A stretch of 64,000 nt of DNA from Bacteroidota bacterium (GCA_016192075.1 JACPUU010000005.1:1-64000), one strand, 5' to 3'; counted from the stretch's first letter, positions 15,904 through 24,995 are shown. Numbers and translations: made by a program. The notes: generated from the sequence alone by a model not told the origin.

Positions 15904-17084
15904 TACTTTTCAAAACTAATTTCATTCAGTCCAATTGTATACTCCATCCGCTGGTTGTTTTGAATGTCCCATATTTCCATTGTGATTGTAGGGTCCTCAG
16001 CTTCCCAATCAATTGTCAGCATGCCAAAATGATTTTCCATGACCGGGCCTTCAATACGGTTTTTGTTGGGTGTTGCAAAATGCCAGGTAGAAGAGAGCCC
16101 GCTGGCAGTGATGTCGTAAATAGGATAAAGTCCGGGTGTTTCAAGTTTGGAAATTTCAGCATAGTGAACGTCACCGGTTAAGAACAGCACACCGCTGGCT
16201 TTTGTTTTTTGAATAAGTTCCAGCATGCGTTTTTGTTCGTGTGGAAAGTTGGCCCACGATTCATATCCGTTAAATTCAATGCCGAATTGTGTACCTGAGC
16301 AGATCAACCGCAGATCGGCCGGTTTTAAAAGTTCCTGTTCCAGCCAGGCCCATTGTTCAGCCCCCAGCAGCGTTGAGTCTGTTTGAGAGGAGGTATAAGG
16401 TCCGTAATCCATCTCGTAAAAATAACGTTGATCATTCGCAAACTCACCGCTGTACTGTTTTGGATTGTCTCTGAACGTGCGGTTGTCCAGTAAAATGAGC
16501 TGTAGTTTTTTGCCCTGCGTTTCATACAGGTATGACGTATAAATACCCGCATGCCTGCGACGTTCAGAATCTTCGGGCTCTCCAAAAAAATCCAGAAAAA
16601 GTTCTTTTGACTCTTCTTTTTTCGGATAATGTCTGCCTGCATCATTTTCTCCATAATCGTGATCATCCCAGGTGGCCAGAATTTCAACGCTGTCTTTTAA
16701 ATGCATAAAAGACGGTTTTTGCGCCAGTTGATCGTATTTGGCTTTTAGAACCTGCATGTCACGTGTGTCACCGTAAATGTTGTCACCTAAAAAAATGAAC
16801 AGGTCGGGGTCGTGTTTGACAATGACATCAAAAATGGGCAGGTGATTGTCCTGGTGCCCGCAGGAACCAAAGGCAATTTTGGAAATGTTCTTTTGGAAAC
16901 CAGTACTGTAATTTGTTTCCAGAGACTGTATATTTAATGATTCCGGTTGAAAAGAAGGAGGATTCTTGCAGGCGGTCAAAAAAACAGCAGTGAGTACTAA
17001 AACAACTAACAGGTTTGTTGGTTTGCCGGTTAACAGGTTTGAACAGGTTGTCGGTTTCATTGTTCGATTCGTTCTGAATTTCAT
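15903..17084 (-). CDS. PhoD-like alkaline phosphatase, lipoprotein
   Basis: 393 residues. An N-terminal hydrophobic stretch ending LTAC (Cys39) marks a lipoprotein; the start at 17060 (Met9) is equally possible. Metallophosphatase motifs: FGSCGHQD, FLGDNIYGD, ATWDDHDYGEND, LLDNRTFRDN and FLTGDVHYAE. These are characteristic of PhoD-type phosphodiesterases/phosphatases using Fe/Ca. It would act at the periplasmic or cell-surface side on phosphodiesters or phosphomonoesters. First gene of a coupled pair with an FAD oxidoreductase. It has no visible Pho-box-like repeat upstream, so phosphate regulation is not shown. Confidence 0.9.
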   Translation of the reverse strand: MKFRTNRTMKPTTCSNLLTGKPTNLLVVLVLTAVFLTACKNPPSFQPESLNIQSLETNYSTGFQKNISKIAFGSCGHQDNHLPIFDVIVKHDPDLFIFLGDNIYGDTRDMQVLKAKYDQLAQKPSFMHLKDSVEILATWDDHDYGENDAGRHYPKKEESKELFLDFFGEPEDSERRRHAGIYTSYLYETQGKKLQLILLDNRTFRDNPKQYSGEFANDQRYFYEMDYGPYTSSQTDSTLLGAEQWAWLEQELLKPADLRLICSGTQFGIEFNGYESWANFPHEQKRMLELIQKTKASGVLFLTGDVHYAEISKLETPGLYPIYDITASGLSSTWHFATPNKNRIEGPVMENHFGMLTIDWEAEDPTITMEIWDIQNNQRMEYTIGLNEISFEK

Positions 17085-17141
17085 GATCCGCTGGTGTTTA
17101 ATAAACGGGTATAATAGCGGTTAAAGATACCAAACTCTGAT

Positions 17142-17837
17142 TTACACCCGTGCCGCCAGGGTAGCAATACTTACTTTACAGCCGGGCACAGCCGTTAACA
17201 ATTCGGCCGCGCATGATTCAATGGTGGCCCCGGTGGTCAATACATCATCAACCAGCAGTACATGTTGCTTTTCAAGGAGCTTTGGTTTGACAACGGTAAA
17301 AATAGAACGTACATTTTCATACCGGTCGTATTTGGAAAATTTGGTTTGAGATTCATTGAATGCGTTTCGGATAACATACCTATTATATAGCGGCAGTTCT
17401 AAAACGGCTGAAAGTCCTTCAGCAATGGCCTGACTTTGGTTAAACCCGCGTTTGCGCTCTTTTTTGGGGTGAAGCGGAACGGGTACAATGCAGGTAAGGC
17501 CGTGATCAGCCGGAATGGATTTTGCCAGAACGGTGCCAAAATGCGTTGCAATGCGGGGGCGTGACTTGTATTTGATGGCGTGCAGAATGGTTTGAACGTG
17601 GTTGCCCTTTTGGTAATTGAACAGTGAGTGTACCTGTTCAATGGTGACCCGGCCCCAGAAAAGTTTACTGAGTTTTGTGACATCCTGCTGATTGCCCGTT
17701 ATATACGGTAAATCAAACGCACAGGCCGTGCATACGTGGTATTCGCCCCGCACCAGGTTGGCCTGGCAAATACAGCACAGCTCGGGGTAAATAACCTGTA
17801 GGGTTGACCGCAGCAGATGGTTAAAGGTTTGATTCAT
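17142..17837 (-). CDS. ComF family phosphoribosyltransferase-like protein
   Basis: 231 residues. N-terminal zinc-finger cysteines (CCICQ...CTACAFD), then a type I phosphoribosyltransferase domain with IVPVPLHPKKERKRGFNQSQ and the PRPP-binding loop VLLVDDVLTTGAT. The family (ComF/GntX) functions in DNA uptake or DNA transactions in transformable bacteria; its exact reaction is not known. Monocistronic by position: 57 bp upstream of the phosphatase gene on the same strand, so readthrough is possible. Confidence 0.92.
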   Translation of the reverse strand: MNQTFNHLLRSTLQVIYPELCCICQANLVRGEYHVCTACAFDLPYITGNQQDVTKLSKLFWGRVTIEQVHSLFNYQKGNHVQTILHAIKYKSRPRIATHFGTVLAKSIPADHGLTCIVPVPLHPKKERKRGFNQSQAIAEGLSAVLELPLYNRYVIRNAFNESQTKFSKYDRYENVRSIFTVVKPKLLEKQHVLLVDDVLTTGATIESCAAELLTAVPGCKVSIATLAARV

Positions 17838-18334
17838 TACATGATAGCATTAAAACCGCATCCGGGCGGGTAAAAGTAATTTATATTTTTAAACAGGAAA
17901 GGGTGAATAAATTAACTCTGTTTTTTACTTGATTCGCTATCGAAAAATGGCGTAAATTTCAAGTCAGGTTGGTTCAGATTTTTTTTGACTGATTTTTAAC
18001 AGTTCAAACCTAATCAATGATAAAAATTAATCTGACTTTTTAAAAGATTGGTAGAAATATTTTCTCGGTTTATCAGCAAAATTTTGAAAGTGCTGAAAAT
18101 AGGGGACTTCAAAAATCGAGGCAGAAAGGTTGTTGAAAACTACGAATAGTTTGTTAATCAAATTGACTTGAAAGATCATCGAACTTCATCAAAATTTGAC
18201 AACTTTTGTGGCCCTGCTTTGATGAAAAATTTTTAGCCGGAATCAATCCGGAAATATTTGTGAAGGAAGAATCTGAGTGAGAGTAAAAGATTGAGACCAA
18301 CAGTGCAGGATTAATAACCAAGGAGAAGTAAAAA
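17838..18334. other. AT-rich intergenic region upstream of nrdB
   Basis: 497 bp, very AT-rich, with no coding potential on either strand. No exact TAnnTTTG near nrdB (an AATATTTG near-match lies at about 18252). A short inverted repeat CCGGA-ATCAA-TCCGG is at 18237-18251. No convincing NrdR box was seen. The size suggests a long nrdB leader or complex regulation. Confidence 0.5.
18321..18325 (+). promoter_or_regulatory. Shine-Dalgarno site of nrdB (AGGAG)
   Basis: AGGAG nine bases before the ATG at 18335. Strong Shine-Dalgarno sites are rare in this window and in Bacteroidota, so this one suggests high translation of nrdB. Confidence 0.6.
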
Positions 18335-19312
18335 ATGGCAGCAACAGAACCAATTTTAAAAAAGAGCAACGATCGCTTTGTATTGTTCCCGATTCAACAC
18401 GACGATATCTGGAAATTTTACAAGAAGGCCGAGGCCAGCTTCTGGACTGCTGAAGAAATTGACCTGGCTCAGGATTTGGTTGACTGGAATGAAAAGCTGA
18501 ATGACGACGAACGTCACTTTATCAAACACGTGCTTGCATTTTTTGCCGCGTCAGATGGAATTGTGAATGAAAATCTGGCAGAGAATTTTTTGTCTGAAGT
18601 TCAGTATACCGAGGCTAAATTCTTTTACGGTTTCCAGGTAACAATTGAAAACATTCACTCAGAGACCTATTCACTGCTGATCGATACCTATATCAAAGAT
18701 GGTAAAGACAAAGATTATTTGTTCAATGCCATTGACAACATTCCGTGTGTGAAGAAAAAAGCAGACTGGGCACTGCGCTGGATTGAAGAAGGATCATTTG
18801 CGGAGCGCCTGATTGCATTTGCTGCGGTAGAAGGTATTTTCTTCTCCGGTTCATTCTGCTCTATCTTCTGGCTGAAGAAAAGAGGATTGATGCCAGGTCT
18901 GAGCTTTTCAAACGAATTGATTTCACGTGATGAAGGACTGCATTGTGATTTTGCCTGCTTGCTGTACAATCATCACCTGGTAAATAAATTATCAAAAGAA
19001 ACGGTGACGAAAATTATCACCGATGCCGTTGAGATTGAAAAAGAATTTGTCACAGATGCTATTCCGGTTAAACTGATTGGAATGAATGCTGATCTGATGA
19101 AACAATACATTGAGTTTGTTGCTGACCGCCTGTTGGCAGAACTTGGATGTGACCGTGTATACAATTCCGGTAATCCGTTTGACTTTATGGATATGATCAG
19201 TATTCAGGGAAAAACAAATTTCTTTGAAAAACGGGTAGCTGAATATCAAAAGGCAGGCGTGCTGAACAATACAGAAACCGGCCAGAGTTTTTCACTCAAC
19301 GAAGATTTTTAA
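18335..19312 (+). CDS. nrdB: Ribonucleotide reductase class Ia small subunit
   Basis: 325 residues. Houses the diiron-tyrosyl radical cofactor that lets NrdA reduce ribonucleotides. Visible ligands and radical site: D43 (WTAEEIDL), E105 and H108 (TIENIHSE), Y112 as the radical tyrosine, and the later [16 protein letters not shown]. The core ([34 protein letters not shown]) closely resembles eukaryotic R2 rather than enterobacterial NrdB, as is usual in Bacteroidota. The C-terminus FSLNEDF matches the R1-binding tail. nrdA follows after 69 bp on the same strand. Confidence 0.97.
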   Translation: MAATEPILKKSNDRFVLFPIQHDDIWKFYKKAEASFWTAEEIDLAQDLVDWNEKLNDDERHFIKHVLAFFAASDGIVNENLAENFLSEVQYTEAKFFYGFQVTIENIHSETYSLLIDTYIKDGKDKDYLFNAIDNIPCVKKKADWALRWIEEGSFAERLIAFAAVEGIFFSGSFCSIFWLKKRGLMPGLSFSNELISRDEGLHCDFACLLYNHHLVNKLSKETVTKIITDAVEIEKEFVTDAIPVKLIGMNADLMKQYIEFVADRLLAELGCDRVYNSGNPFDFMDMISIQGKTNFFEKRVAEYQKAGVLNNTETGQSFSLNEDF

Positions 19313-19381
19313 GAACGAACCAACAACCCCCATAGGTATACGTTGTGCGACTGACGTGTGCCCTAAAAACGAAAAGAGAAT

Positions 19382-21775
19382 ATGTACGTAGTAAAACGAG
19401 ACGGAAGAAAAGAGCCGGTAAAATTTGACAAAATTACCGCCCGCGTTAAAAAATTGTGTTACGGATTAGATCCGATTGTGCAGCCTGAATTAGTTGCCAT
19501 GAAGGTTATTGAGGGGTTGTATGACGGTGTAACTACTTCTGAATTGGATAACCTGGCTGCTGAAGTTGCTGCTTCAAAAACCATTGAACATCCTGATTAT
19601 GCTTTGCTGGCGTCACGTATCTCGGTTTCTAACCTGCACAAAAACACCAAAAAGTCATTCTCTGATACCATTGAAGACCTTTATAAATTCATTGATCCTA
19701 TTACCAATGAAAACGCTTCACTGATTGCTGAAGATGTTTACAACGTGGTAAAAGACAATGCAGAGTATTTTGATTCGGCCATTATTTATGACCGTGATTT
19801 TAAATACGATTATTTCGGGTTTAAAACCCTGGAGCGTTCATACCTGCTTCGCCTGAACGGAGAAATTGTTGAGCGTCCGCAGCACATGCTGATGCGTGTG
19901 GCCGTTGGTATTCACAAACACGATATTGAAGCAGCTGTAAAAACGTACAACTACTTGTCAGAAGGCTGGTTTACACATGCAACACCAACCTTATTCAATT
20001 CCGGTACACCAAAACCGCAAATGTCATCATGCTTTCTGCTGCAAATGAAAGAAGACAGCATTGAAGGAATTTATGATACACTGAAACAGTGTGCACGCAT
20101 TTCCCAGTCTGCCGGTGGTATTGGTTTATCTATTCACAACATCCGCGCAAAAGGATCATACATTAAAGGAACCAACGGCACATCAAACGGAATTGTTCCA
20201 ATGCTGCGCGTATTCAATGACACAGCACGTTATGTAGACCAGGGTGGTGGAAAACGCAAAGGATCGTTTGCTATTTACCTGGAACCATGGCACTCTGATA
20301 TTTTTGATTTACTTGATCTGAAAAAGAATCACGGTAAAGAAGAGCAGCGTGCGCGTGATTTGTTCTACGCCATGTGGATGCCTGATTTGTTCATGAAACG
20401 CGTTGAGTCAAATGAAGACTGGACCCTGATGTGTCCGAATGAATGTCCGGGCTTGTCTGATGCTTACGGTGAAGAGTTTGAAGCACTCTACACCAATTAT
20501 GAAAAACAGGGCATGGGCCGCAAAACTGTAAAGGCGCAGGACCTCTGGTTTAAAATTCTGGAATCACAAATTGAAACCGGTACACCGTATATCGTTTATA
20601 AAGATGCGGCCAACCTGAAATCAAATCAGAAAAACCTGGGTACCATTAAATCATCAAACCTGTGTACTGAAATTCTGGAGTACACCGCACCGGATGAGGT
20701 AGCCGTTTGTAACCTGGGCTCTATTGCACTGCCTAAATTTGTAGATGCTGACACACTGAAATTTGATCACAACAAACTGTTCGAGGTTTCATACCAGTTA
20801 ACGGTAAACCTGAACCGTATCATTGATGAAAATTACTATCCGGTTGAAGAGGCGCGCAATTCAAACATGCGTCACCGCCCGATTGGAATTGGTGTTCAGG
20901 GACTGGCAGATGCGTATATCTTAATGCGTTTTCCGTTTGACTCAGAAGAAGCCCGTCAACTCAATAAAGAAATTTTTGAAACAATTTACTACGCAGCCGT
21001 TACTGCTTCCAAAGACCTTGCTAAAAAAGACGGACCGTATTCAACCTTCAAAGGGTCACCTATTTCACAGGGCATTTTTCAGTTTGACATGTGGAATGTA
21101 AAACCAACCACACGTTGGGAATGGGATGTATTGCGTGAAGAAGTAATGCAGCACGGTGTACGCAATTCATTATTGCTTGCGCCAATGCCAACAGCTTCTA
21201 CCGCACAGATTTTAGGCAACAATGAGTGCTTTGAGCCATACACCTCAAACATTTACACACGCCGCGTATTGTCTGGTGAATTTATTGTGGTAAACAAACA
21301 TTTATTGAAAGACCTCGTTCGTTTGGGATTGTGGAATACCGGCATGAAAAACAAACTGATGGCTTCTAACGGATCTATTCAGAACATCAAAGAAATTCCG
21401 GACGATATCAAAGCACTTTACAAAACAGCGTGGGAAATTTCTCAGAAAGTTTTGATTGATCAGGCTGCTGACCGCGGTGCTTATGTTTGCCAGTCTCAGT
21501 CATTGAACCTGTTCATGGAAAATGCAAACTTTGCAAAACTGACATCGATGCATTTCTATGGCTGGAAAAAAGGACTCAAAACCGGTATGTATTACCTGAG
21601 AACGAAAGCCGCCGCTGATGCTATTAAATTCACGCTGGATAAAGAGGCTAATGCTGTACCAACAGTTGCTGCCACACCAAACGTTGTAACAGTTGAAAAA
21701 TCACAGGCTGAAAAAATGGCTGAAATTGCCTGCTCAATCGACAACAAAGACGATTGTGAAATGTGCTCTGGATAG
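19382..21775 (+). CDS. nrdA: Ribonucleotide reductase class Ia large subunit
   Basis: 797 residues. Catalytic subunit that reduces NDPs to dNDPs. An N-terminal ATP cone ([18 protein letters not shown]..., about 1-90) gives overall activity regulation. Catalytic-barrel motifs: [23 protein letters not shown] with the active cysteine, GVQGLADAY, and [18 protein letters not shown]. The C-terminal CEMCSG carries the redox-relay cysteines. It is of the eukaryote-like type, matching NrdB. Cotranscribed with nrdB. Just after the stop codon lies an imperfect hairpin flanked by a direct repeat, and a strong terminator follows at 21883. Confidence 0.97.
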   Translation: MYVVKRDGRKEPVKFDKITARVKKLCYGLDPIVQPELVAMKVIEGLYDGVTTSELDNLAAEVAASKTIEHPDYALLASRISVSNLHKNTKKSFSDTIEDLYKFIDPITNENASLIAEDVYNVVKDNAEYFDSAIIYDRDFKYDYFGFKTLERSYLLRLNGEIVERPQHMLMRVAVGIHKHDIEAAVKTYNYLSEGWFTHATPTLFNSGTPKPQMSSCFLLQMKEDSIEGIYDTLKQCARISQSAGGIGLSIHNIRAKGSYIKGTNGTSNGIVPMLRVFNDTARYVDQGGGKRKGSFAIYLEPWHSDIFDLLDLKKNHGKEEQRARDLFYAMWMPDLFMKRVESNEDWTLMCPNECPGLSDAYGEEFEALYTNYEKQGMGRKTVKAQDLWFKILESQIETGTPYIVYKDAANLKSNQKNLGTIKSSNLCTEILEYTAPDEVAVCNLGSIALPKFVDADTLKFDHNKLFEVSYQLTVNLNRIIDENYYPVEEARNSNMRHRPIGIGVQGLADAYILMRFPFDSEEARQLNKEIFETIYYAAVTASKDLAKKDGPYSTFKGSPISQGIFQFDMWNVKPTTRWEWDVLREEVMQHGVRNSLLLAPMPTASTAQILGNNECFEPYTSNIYTRRVLSGEFIVVNKHLLKDLVRLGLWNTGMKNKLMASNGSIQNIKEIPDDIKALYKTAWEISQKVLIDQAADRGAYVCQSQSLNLFMENANFAKLTSMHFYGWKKGLKTGMYYLRTKAAADAIKFTLDKEANAVPTVAATPNVVTVEKSQAEKMAEIACSIDNKDDCEMCSG

Positions 21776-21836
21776 AGCACATTCGCCATTCGTCGCGGCG
21801 CGTTTAGCGACGGACGGGCAAATGTGTTCCGGATAG
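21769..21836. repeat. MITE/REP-like hairpin element flanked by GGATAGA repeats
   Basis: Directly after the nrdA stop codon, CACATT (21778-21783) and AATGTG (21821-21826) enclose a second pair CGTCGC / GCGACG (21791-21796 / 21807-21812), giving a long imperfect hairpin. The whole is bracketed by TGGATAGA at 21769 and CGGATAGA at 21829, resembling a target duplication that includes the nrdA stop. No T-run follows, so it is not an ordinary terminator. Confidence 0.4.
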
Positions 21837-21882
21837 AACGCAGATAATTGAATCCTTAATCTACACCATACAACACAAGAGA

Positions 21883-21914
21883 AACAACCCCGAAACGTCG
21901 GGGTTGTTTTTTTT
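21883..21914 (+). terminator. Rho-independent terminator of nrdBA
   Basis: Perfect 11-bp stem AACAACCCCGA / TCGGGGTTGTT with an AACG loop, followed by nine T. Confidence 0.92.
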
Positions 21915-22063
21915 TGATGGGAGCACCGGTTCTTTGATCACGTCAATAGACCGGAGTGTAAATATGGATTAACGAATAGCAATTTAAGAAGTATGAAATT
22001 TGTTCTGAACTTCATCATTCATTAATCAGCATTCCTTGTTCGATATTTCGTAATTTCGTTCGC

Positions 22064-22747
22064 ATGAAATCCATTCTCCTTCTCCACGGTGCTTTGGGCG
22101 CCAAATCACAGCTTGAACCTTTGAAGAAACTCCTTCAATCAACGTTTGATGTTCATACACTCAATTTTGAAGGCCATGGTGACAGATCCACTGAAAAGGC
22201 ATATTCGATGGATTTATTTGCGCAAAATCTGAAAGATTACCTTGATCAGCACAAGCTAAAAAACATTTTGGTTTTTGGATACAGCATGGGAGGTTATGTG
22301 GCACTGAAACTGGCACAAAAGCATCCGGCGTATTTTGAAAAAATTATTACACTCGGTACTAAGTTTAACTGGACACCGGAATCAGCTGCTGCAGAAGTAA
22401 AAATGCTGGATGCCACTAAAATCCAGGAAAAAGTTCCGGCATTTGCACAGGCCCTTTCAACATTACATACCGCAATTGATTGGAAAATCGTACTGCAAAA
22501 AACCGCCGCTATGATGCTTGACCTTGGAAATGGAAAAGCCATGGCAGATACTGATTTCAGTGCTATTCAGACAACATGTTACATTGGAGTGGGTGACCGT
22601 GATGCCATGGTAAGCCGTGAAGAAACAGAACACGTTGCGGGTTTAATTCCAAATGCGTCTTTTTACCTGCTGGAGAATACGATTCACCCTATTGATAAAT
22701 TGGATTTTGAACGCGTGGTTAAATTGATTGAAGAAAAAACCCCCTAA
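22064..22747 (+). CDS. Alpha/beta hydrolase
   Basis: 227 residues. Start LLLHGALGAKSQ, nucleophile S74 in FGYSMGG, probable acid D in GVGDRDAM (about 193) and His in LENTIHPI (about 209) complete the triad. Single-domain cytoplasmic hydrolase of the small esterase or thioesterase type; the substrate cannot be told. The stop codon lies inside a 15-bp perfect hairpin (22740-22775), so the last residues (KTP) are encoded by the repeat element and the original C-terminus may have been replaced. Confidence 0.85.
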   Translation: MKSILLLHGALGAKSQLEPLKKLLQSTFDVHTLNFEGHGDRSTEKAYSMDLFAQNLKDYLDQHKLKNILVFGYSMGGYVALKLAQKHPAYFEKIITLGTKFNWTPESAAAEVKMLDATKIQEKVPAFAQALSTLHTAIDWKIVLQKTAAMMLDLGNGKAMADTDFSAIQTTCYIGVGDRDAMVSREETEHVAGLIPNASFYLLENTIHPIDKLDFERVVKLIEEKTP

Positions 22748-22775
22748 CCCGGGACTTAAATCCCGGGTTAGGGGG
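22740..22775. repeat. REP-like perfect hairpin at hydrolase 3' end
   Basis: CCCCCTAACCCGGGA and TCCCGGGTTAGGGGG form a perfect 15-bp stem with a CTTAAA loop. It has no T-run (GTGCAATTTTG follows). A weaker hairpin (TGCCC / GGGCA, 22805-22823) lies 30 bp further on, so the convergent gap holds a two-hairpin unit. The GC-rich CCCGGG core resembles palindromic intergenic repeats moved by REP-associated transposases; copy number cannot be assessed here. Confidence 0.6.
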
Positions 22776-22827
22776 GTGCAATTTTGTGAACCTTGGTGGC
22801 ATCATGCCCCAGGGTTGAGGGCAGGTT

Positions 22828-24024
22828 CTATAATTTGAAGGAGATAGGCAACACCATTTCCACATTAACCGGTTTGCCATTTTTTTCACCCGGAATCCAG
22901 TCTGGCATAGCTGATACAACACGCAACGCTTCGTTGTCAAGGTCAGTATGAACACCTCTTTTTACACTGCATTTGGAAATTTTTCCGGTTGATTCAACCA
23001 CGAACGAAATATACACGCTGCCTTCAACCTTATTCTCTTGTGCTGATTTTGGATAGACTATGTTTGTGCCCAGGTAGTTGATCAACGCTTCTTGCCCGCC
23101 TTTAAATTCCGGCATTTTTTCAACGTCGTTTTCAATAAGCCGGTTTGTACCTGACACTGCGTTCAGTTGTGGACTGTGTTCATCCATGGTCCACGAAATT
23201 AAGGCAAAAGCACCTGCTACGAGTGGAAGTGCTAGGGCAAAGGCCCATCTGTTTTTTGTTTTTGTTTTCATACAATGTAGTCGTTTAATCAGTTTGTTTT
23301 TAGCATAAAACTGATTGGTTAATAAATCAGGGTTTGAATTGGTTCCAAGTGAATAAGCCAACAAAAATTCCATATAGCCGGTATGGTGTTTGTTGTACAT
23401 GATCTGGTCCACTTCGAATTCGTGAACGTCAATCAGTTCTTTTTTGAGCAGTATCATGCAAGGGTTAAACCAGCAGAAGCTTTGCATAATTTCAATGGCC
23501 AGAATATCGAAGCTGTGCCTTTTGGCAAAATGAATTTGTTCGTGCTGCAAAATCACCTCTTGCTCGCTGGCTGACAAAGCGGGATTCAACTGCACATAAT
23601 TTAAAAATGAAAAGCAGGTTTCATTTTCAATGCGCACAATTCTGAGGCCCTGGCTATGTTCGGCTTTTACCCTTCTTAACTTAATCAGGATACGGGTTAC
23701 CCTCAAAATCAGGAAAAGGAGTACACTGCCAACCCCCAACCAATAAATCTGCATTAAGGTCGGGTAGAACAAATGGGTATCTGGCGTGGTTTGGGCAGAT
23801 ACTGTGACGGCATCCAACACATAAACAGGCACATGATAAACTGCCGCCTGCAGATTCAGGCTGCTGAATTTAAATGCAAACACCATAAGCACCAATGCCG
23901 GCGCACCAAGCAATGCATACCGGCGTTGCACAAACGAAAGCTGGTTGCGGATCAGAAAATAAAGAATGGTCAGCAGCACCAACAAAACATTGGCTTCGAG
24001 TATATACAGGAGTATACTATCCAT
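22828..24024 (-). CDS. BlaR1-like M56 metallopeptidase fused to a TonB C-terminal domain
   Basis: 398 residues. Three membrane segments in the first 115 residues, then a cytoplasmic zinc-metallopeptidase with HEQIH (161-165) and a further membrane helix (about 260-280). After it, a periplasmic linker and a TonB-type C-terminal domain (IVYPKSAQENKVEGSVYISFVV...) run to the end. M56/BlaR1 proteins sense an envelope signal and cleave the partner BlaI-type repressor. The TonB domain replaces the penicillin-binding sensor of BlaR1. It overlaps the upstream blaI-like gene by 8 bp, so both are made together. Confidence 0.9.
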   Translation of the reverse strand: MDSILLYILEANVLLVLLTILYFLIRNQLSFVQRRYALLGAPALVLMVFAFKFSSLNLQAAVYHVPVYVLDAVTVSAQTTPDTHLFYPTLMQIYWLGVGSVLLFLILRVTRILIKLRRVKAEHSQGLRIVRIENETCFSFLNYVQLNPALSASEQEVILQHEQIHFAKRHSFDILAIEIMQSFCWFNPCMILLKKELIDVHEFEVDQIMYNKHHTGYMEFLLAYSLGTNSNPDLLTNQFYAKNKLIKRLHCMKTKTKNRWAFALALPLVAGAFALISWTMDEHSPQLNAVSGTNRLIENDVEKMPEFKGGQEALINYLGTNIVYPKSAQENKVEGSVYISFVVESTGKISKCSVKRGVHTDLDNEALRVVSAMPDWIPGEKNGKPVNVEMVLPISFKL

Positions 24025-24403
24025 TTTTTTCTTTTTTAATGAGTTTAATTACCTGGTCCAGTTCGTTCAGGTCCATTTTGTTTTCTTTCAGAAAGAAAGA
24101 CAACAGCTGGGTGCTTGAATTGTTGAAGTAATTTTTTTTAAGTGAGTTCAAACGCTGTGATGAATAGGCTTCACGACTGATGGTTGGTGCATATTCGTTG
24201 GATTTTCCATACGTGGTATAGGTCACAAAGCCTTTCTCGCAGAGCACGCGAATGACTGTAAGTACGGTATTGTAGGCCGGCTTAGGATCTTTCAATTGAT
24301 CGTGAATGTCTTTGGCAAACCCTTTACCAATGTTCCAGATGGCCTGCATGATTTGCTCTTCAGCTTTGGTGAGTTCCTTGTTTGGTTCTGTTTTACGTTT
24401 CAT
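24017..24403 (-). CDS. BlaI/MecI-family transcriptional repressor
   Basis: 128 residues. Winged-helix domain at residues about 10-80 (LTKAEEQIMQAIW, YNTVLTVIRVLCEKGFV, YAPTIS), then a helical dimerisation tail. Such repressors bind palindromes in their own promoter and are inactivated by proteolysis by the M56 partner, which is encoded next and overlaps by 8 bp. The promoter upstream has TTG-N20-TACATTTG with a perfect 16-bp palindrome in the spacer, consistent with autorepression. Target genes beyond this operon are not evident. Confidence 0.92.
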   Translation of the reverse strand: MKRKTEPNKELTKAEEQIMQAIWNIGKGFAKDIHDQLKDPKPAYNTVLTVIRVLCEKGFVTYTTYGKSNEYAPTISREAYSSQRLNSLKKNYFNNSSTQLLSFFLKENKMDLNELDQVIKLIKKEKNG

Positions 24404-24422
24404 AATTCCGGTTTGACAAAAA

Positions 24423-24453
24423 CAAATGTATAACTATATTTATAAATATACAA
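24423..24453 (-). promoter_or_regulatory. blaI-like gene promoter (TTG-N20-TACATTTG)
   Basis: On the minus strand, -33 TTG (24451-24453) and -7 TACATTTG (24423-24430) are separated by 20 bp, an ideal Bacteroidota promoter. Predicted transcript start near 24416, 13 nt before the ATG at 24403. Confidence 0.75.
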
Positions 24454-24467
24454 CTATTTTTATAAAT
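24433..24467. promoter_or_regulatory. BlaI-type operator: perfect palindrome plus tandem copy
   Basis: TATATTTATAAATATA (24435-24450) is a perfect 16-bp palindrome filling the promoter spacer. The word ACTATnTTTATAAAT occurs at 24433 and again at 24453, a 20-bp step, giving a second, imperfect site just upstream. Repressor binding here would block RNA polymerase. Binding by the BlaI-like protein is inferred from position. Confidence 0.65.
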
Positions 24468-24549
24468 GTTTAATGATAAAACTAGTTTAATGTTTCGAAA
24501 GCCCTGGTATCAGAGGAGAGTAGCTAATAGATTCAGAGGGGTGGGAATG

Positions 24550-24954
24550 TTACCTGCAATTCATACAAACGCCTGAGCCTTGTATTTCAAGTTGCTTTAT
24601 TTTGAATTTCGGATATTTTATTTGTGGAAAATGATCAAGTTCCAGGCAAAAAATTTCGTTGCAATTATCGCACTTAAAATGTAAATGCTGGTGGTGGTGT
24701 TCATGATCGTGTGAGGCGCATTCATCTTTACACAAGGCCATTTTTTTGATGTCGCCCGGCATGACAATTTCATGAATAAGGCCATTTTCAATAAATGTTT
24801 TCAAGGTCCGGTAAAGCGTAATCCGGTCAAATGTTTCCAGGTTGTTTTCAATCTGGCTTAAATCGATGGCGTTTTTGTATTTCCCGAAAACTTCAAGTAC
24901 ACTCACCCTAAAAGGGGTAACCCGCAAATTTCTGGATCGTAATAAATTTTCCAT
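24550..24954 (-). CDS. Fur-family metalloregulator (possibly Zur-like)
   Basis: 134 residues from the ATG at 24954; the TTG at 24966 is less likely. N-terminal winged helix (LRVTPFRVSVLEVF, DRITLYRTLKTFIENGLIHEI), a His-rich hinge (ASHDHEHHHQHLHFKC), and two CxxC pairs (CDNC and CMNC) forming the structural zinc site. The family represses metal-uptake genes when its metal is bound. The divergent neighbour is a TonB-dependent receptor and a 9-bp dyad lies between them, so it probably controls the receptor and itself. Zinc is the favoured metal on context, but iron or another metal is not excluded. Confidence 0.88.
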   Translation of the reverse strand: MENLLRSRNLRVTPFRVSVLEVFGKYKNAIDLSQIENNLETFDRITLYRTLKTFIENGLIHEIVMPGDIKKMALCKDECASHDHEHHHQHLHFKCDNCNEIFCLELDHFPQIKYPKFKIKQLEIQGSGVCMNCR

Positions 24955-24971
24955 TTCTAAATGCAACAGTA

Positions 24972-24995
24972 TTGCAAATAGTTTTATATTTGCAA
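24972..24995. promoter_or_regulatory. Dyad operator between Fur-like gene and TonB receptor
   Basis: TTGCAAATA-N6-TATTTGCAA, a perfect 9-bp inverted repeat that overlaps the receptor -7 element. A further TGCAA-N5-TTGCA dyad (24962-24976) lies toward the regulator gene. The position suits repression of both genes by the Fur-family protein. Confidence 0.6.
24985..24992 (+). promoter_or_regulatory. -7 promoter element of TonB receptor gene (TATATTTG)
   Basis: An exact TAnnTTTG only five bases before the ATG at 24998, so the transcript would be leaderless or start translation at the next in-frame ATG (25007). Confidence 0.55.
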
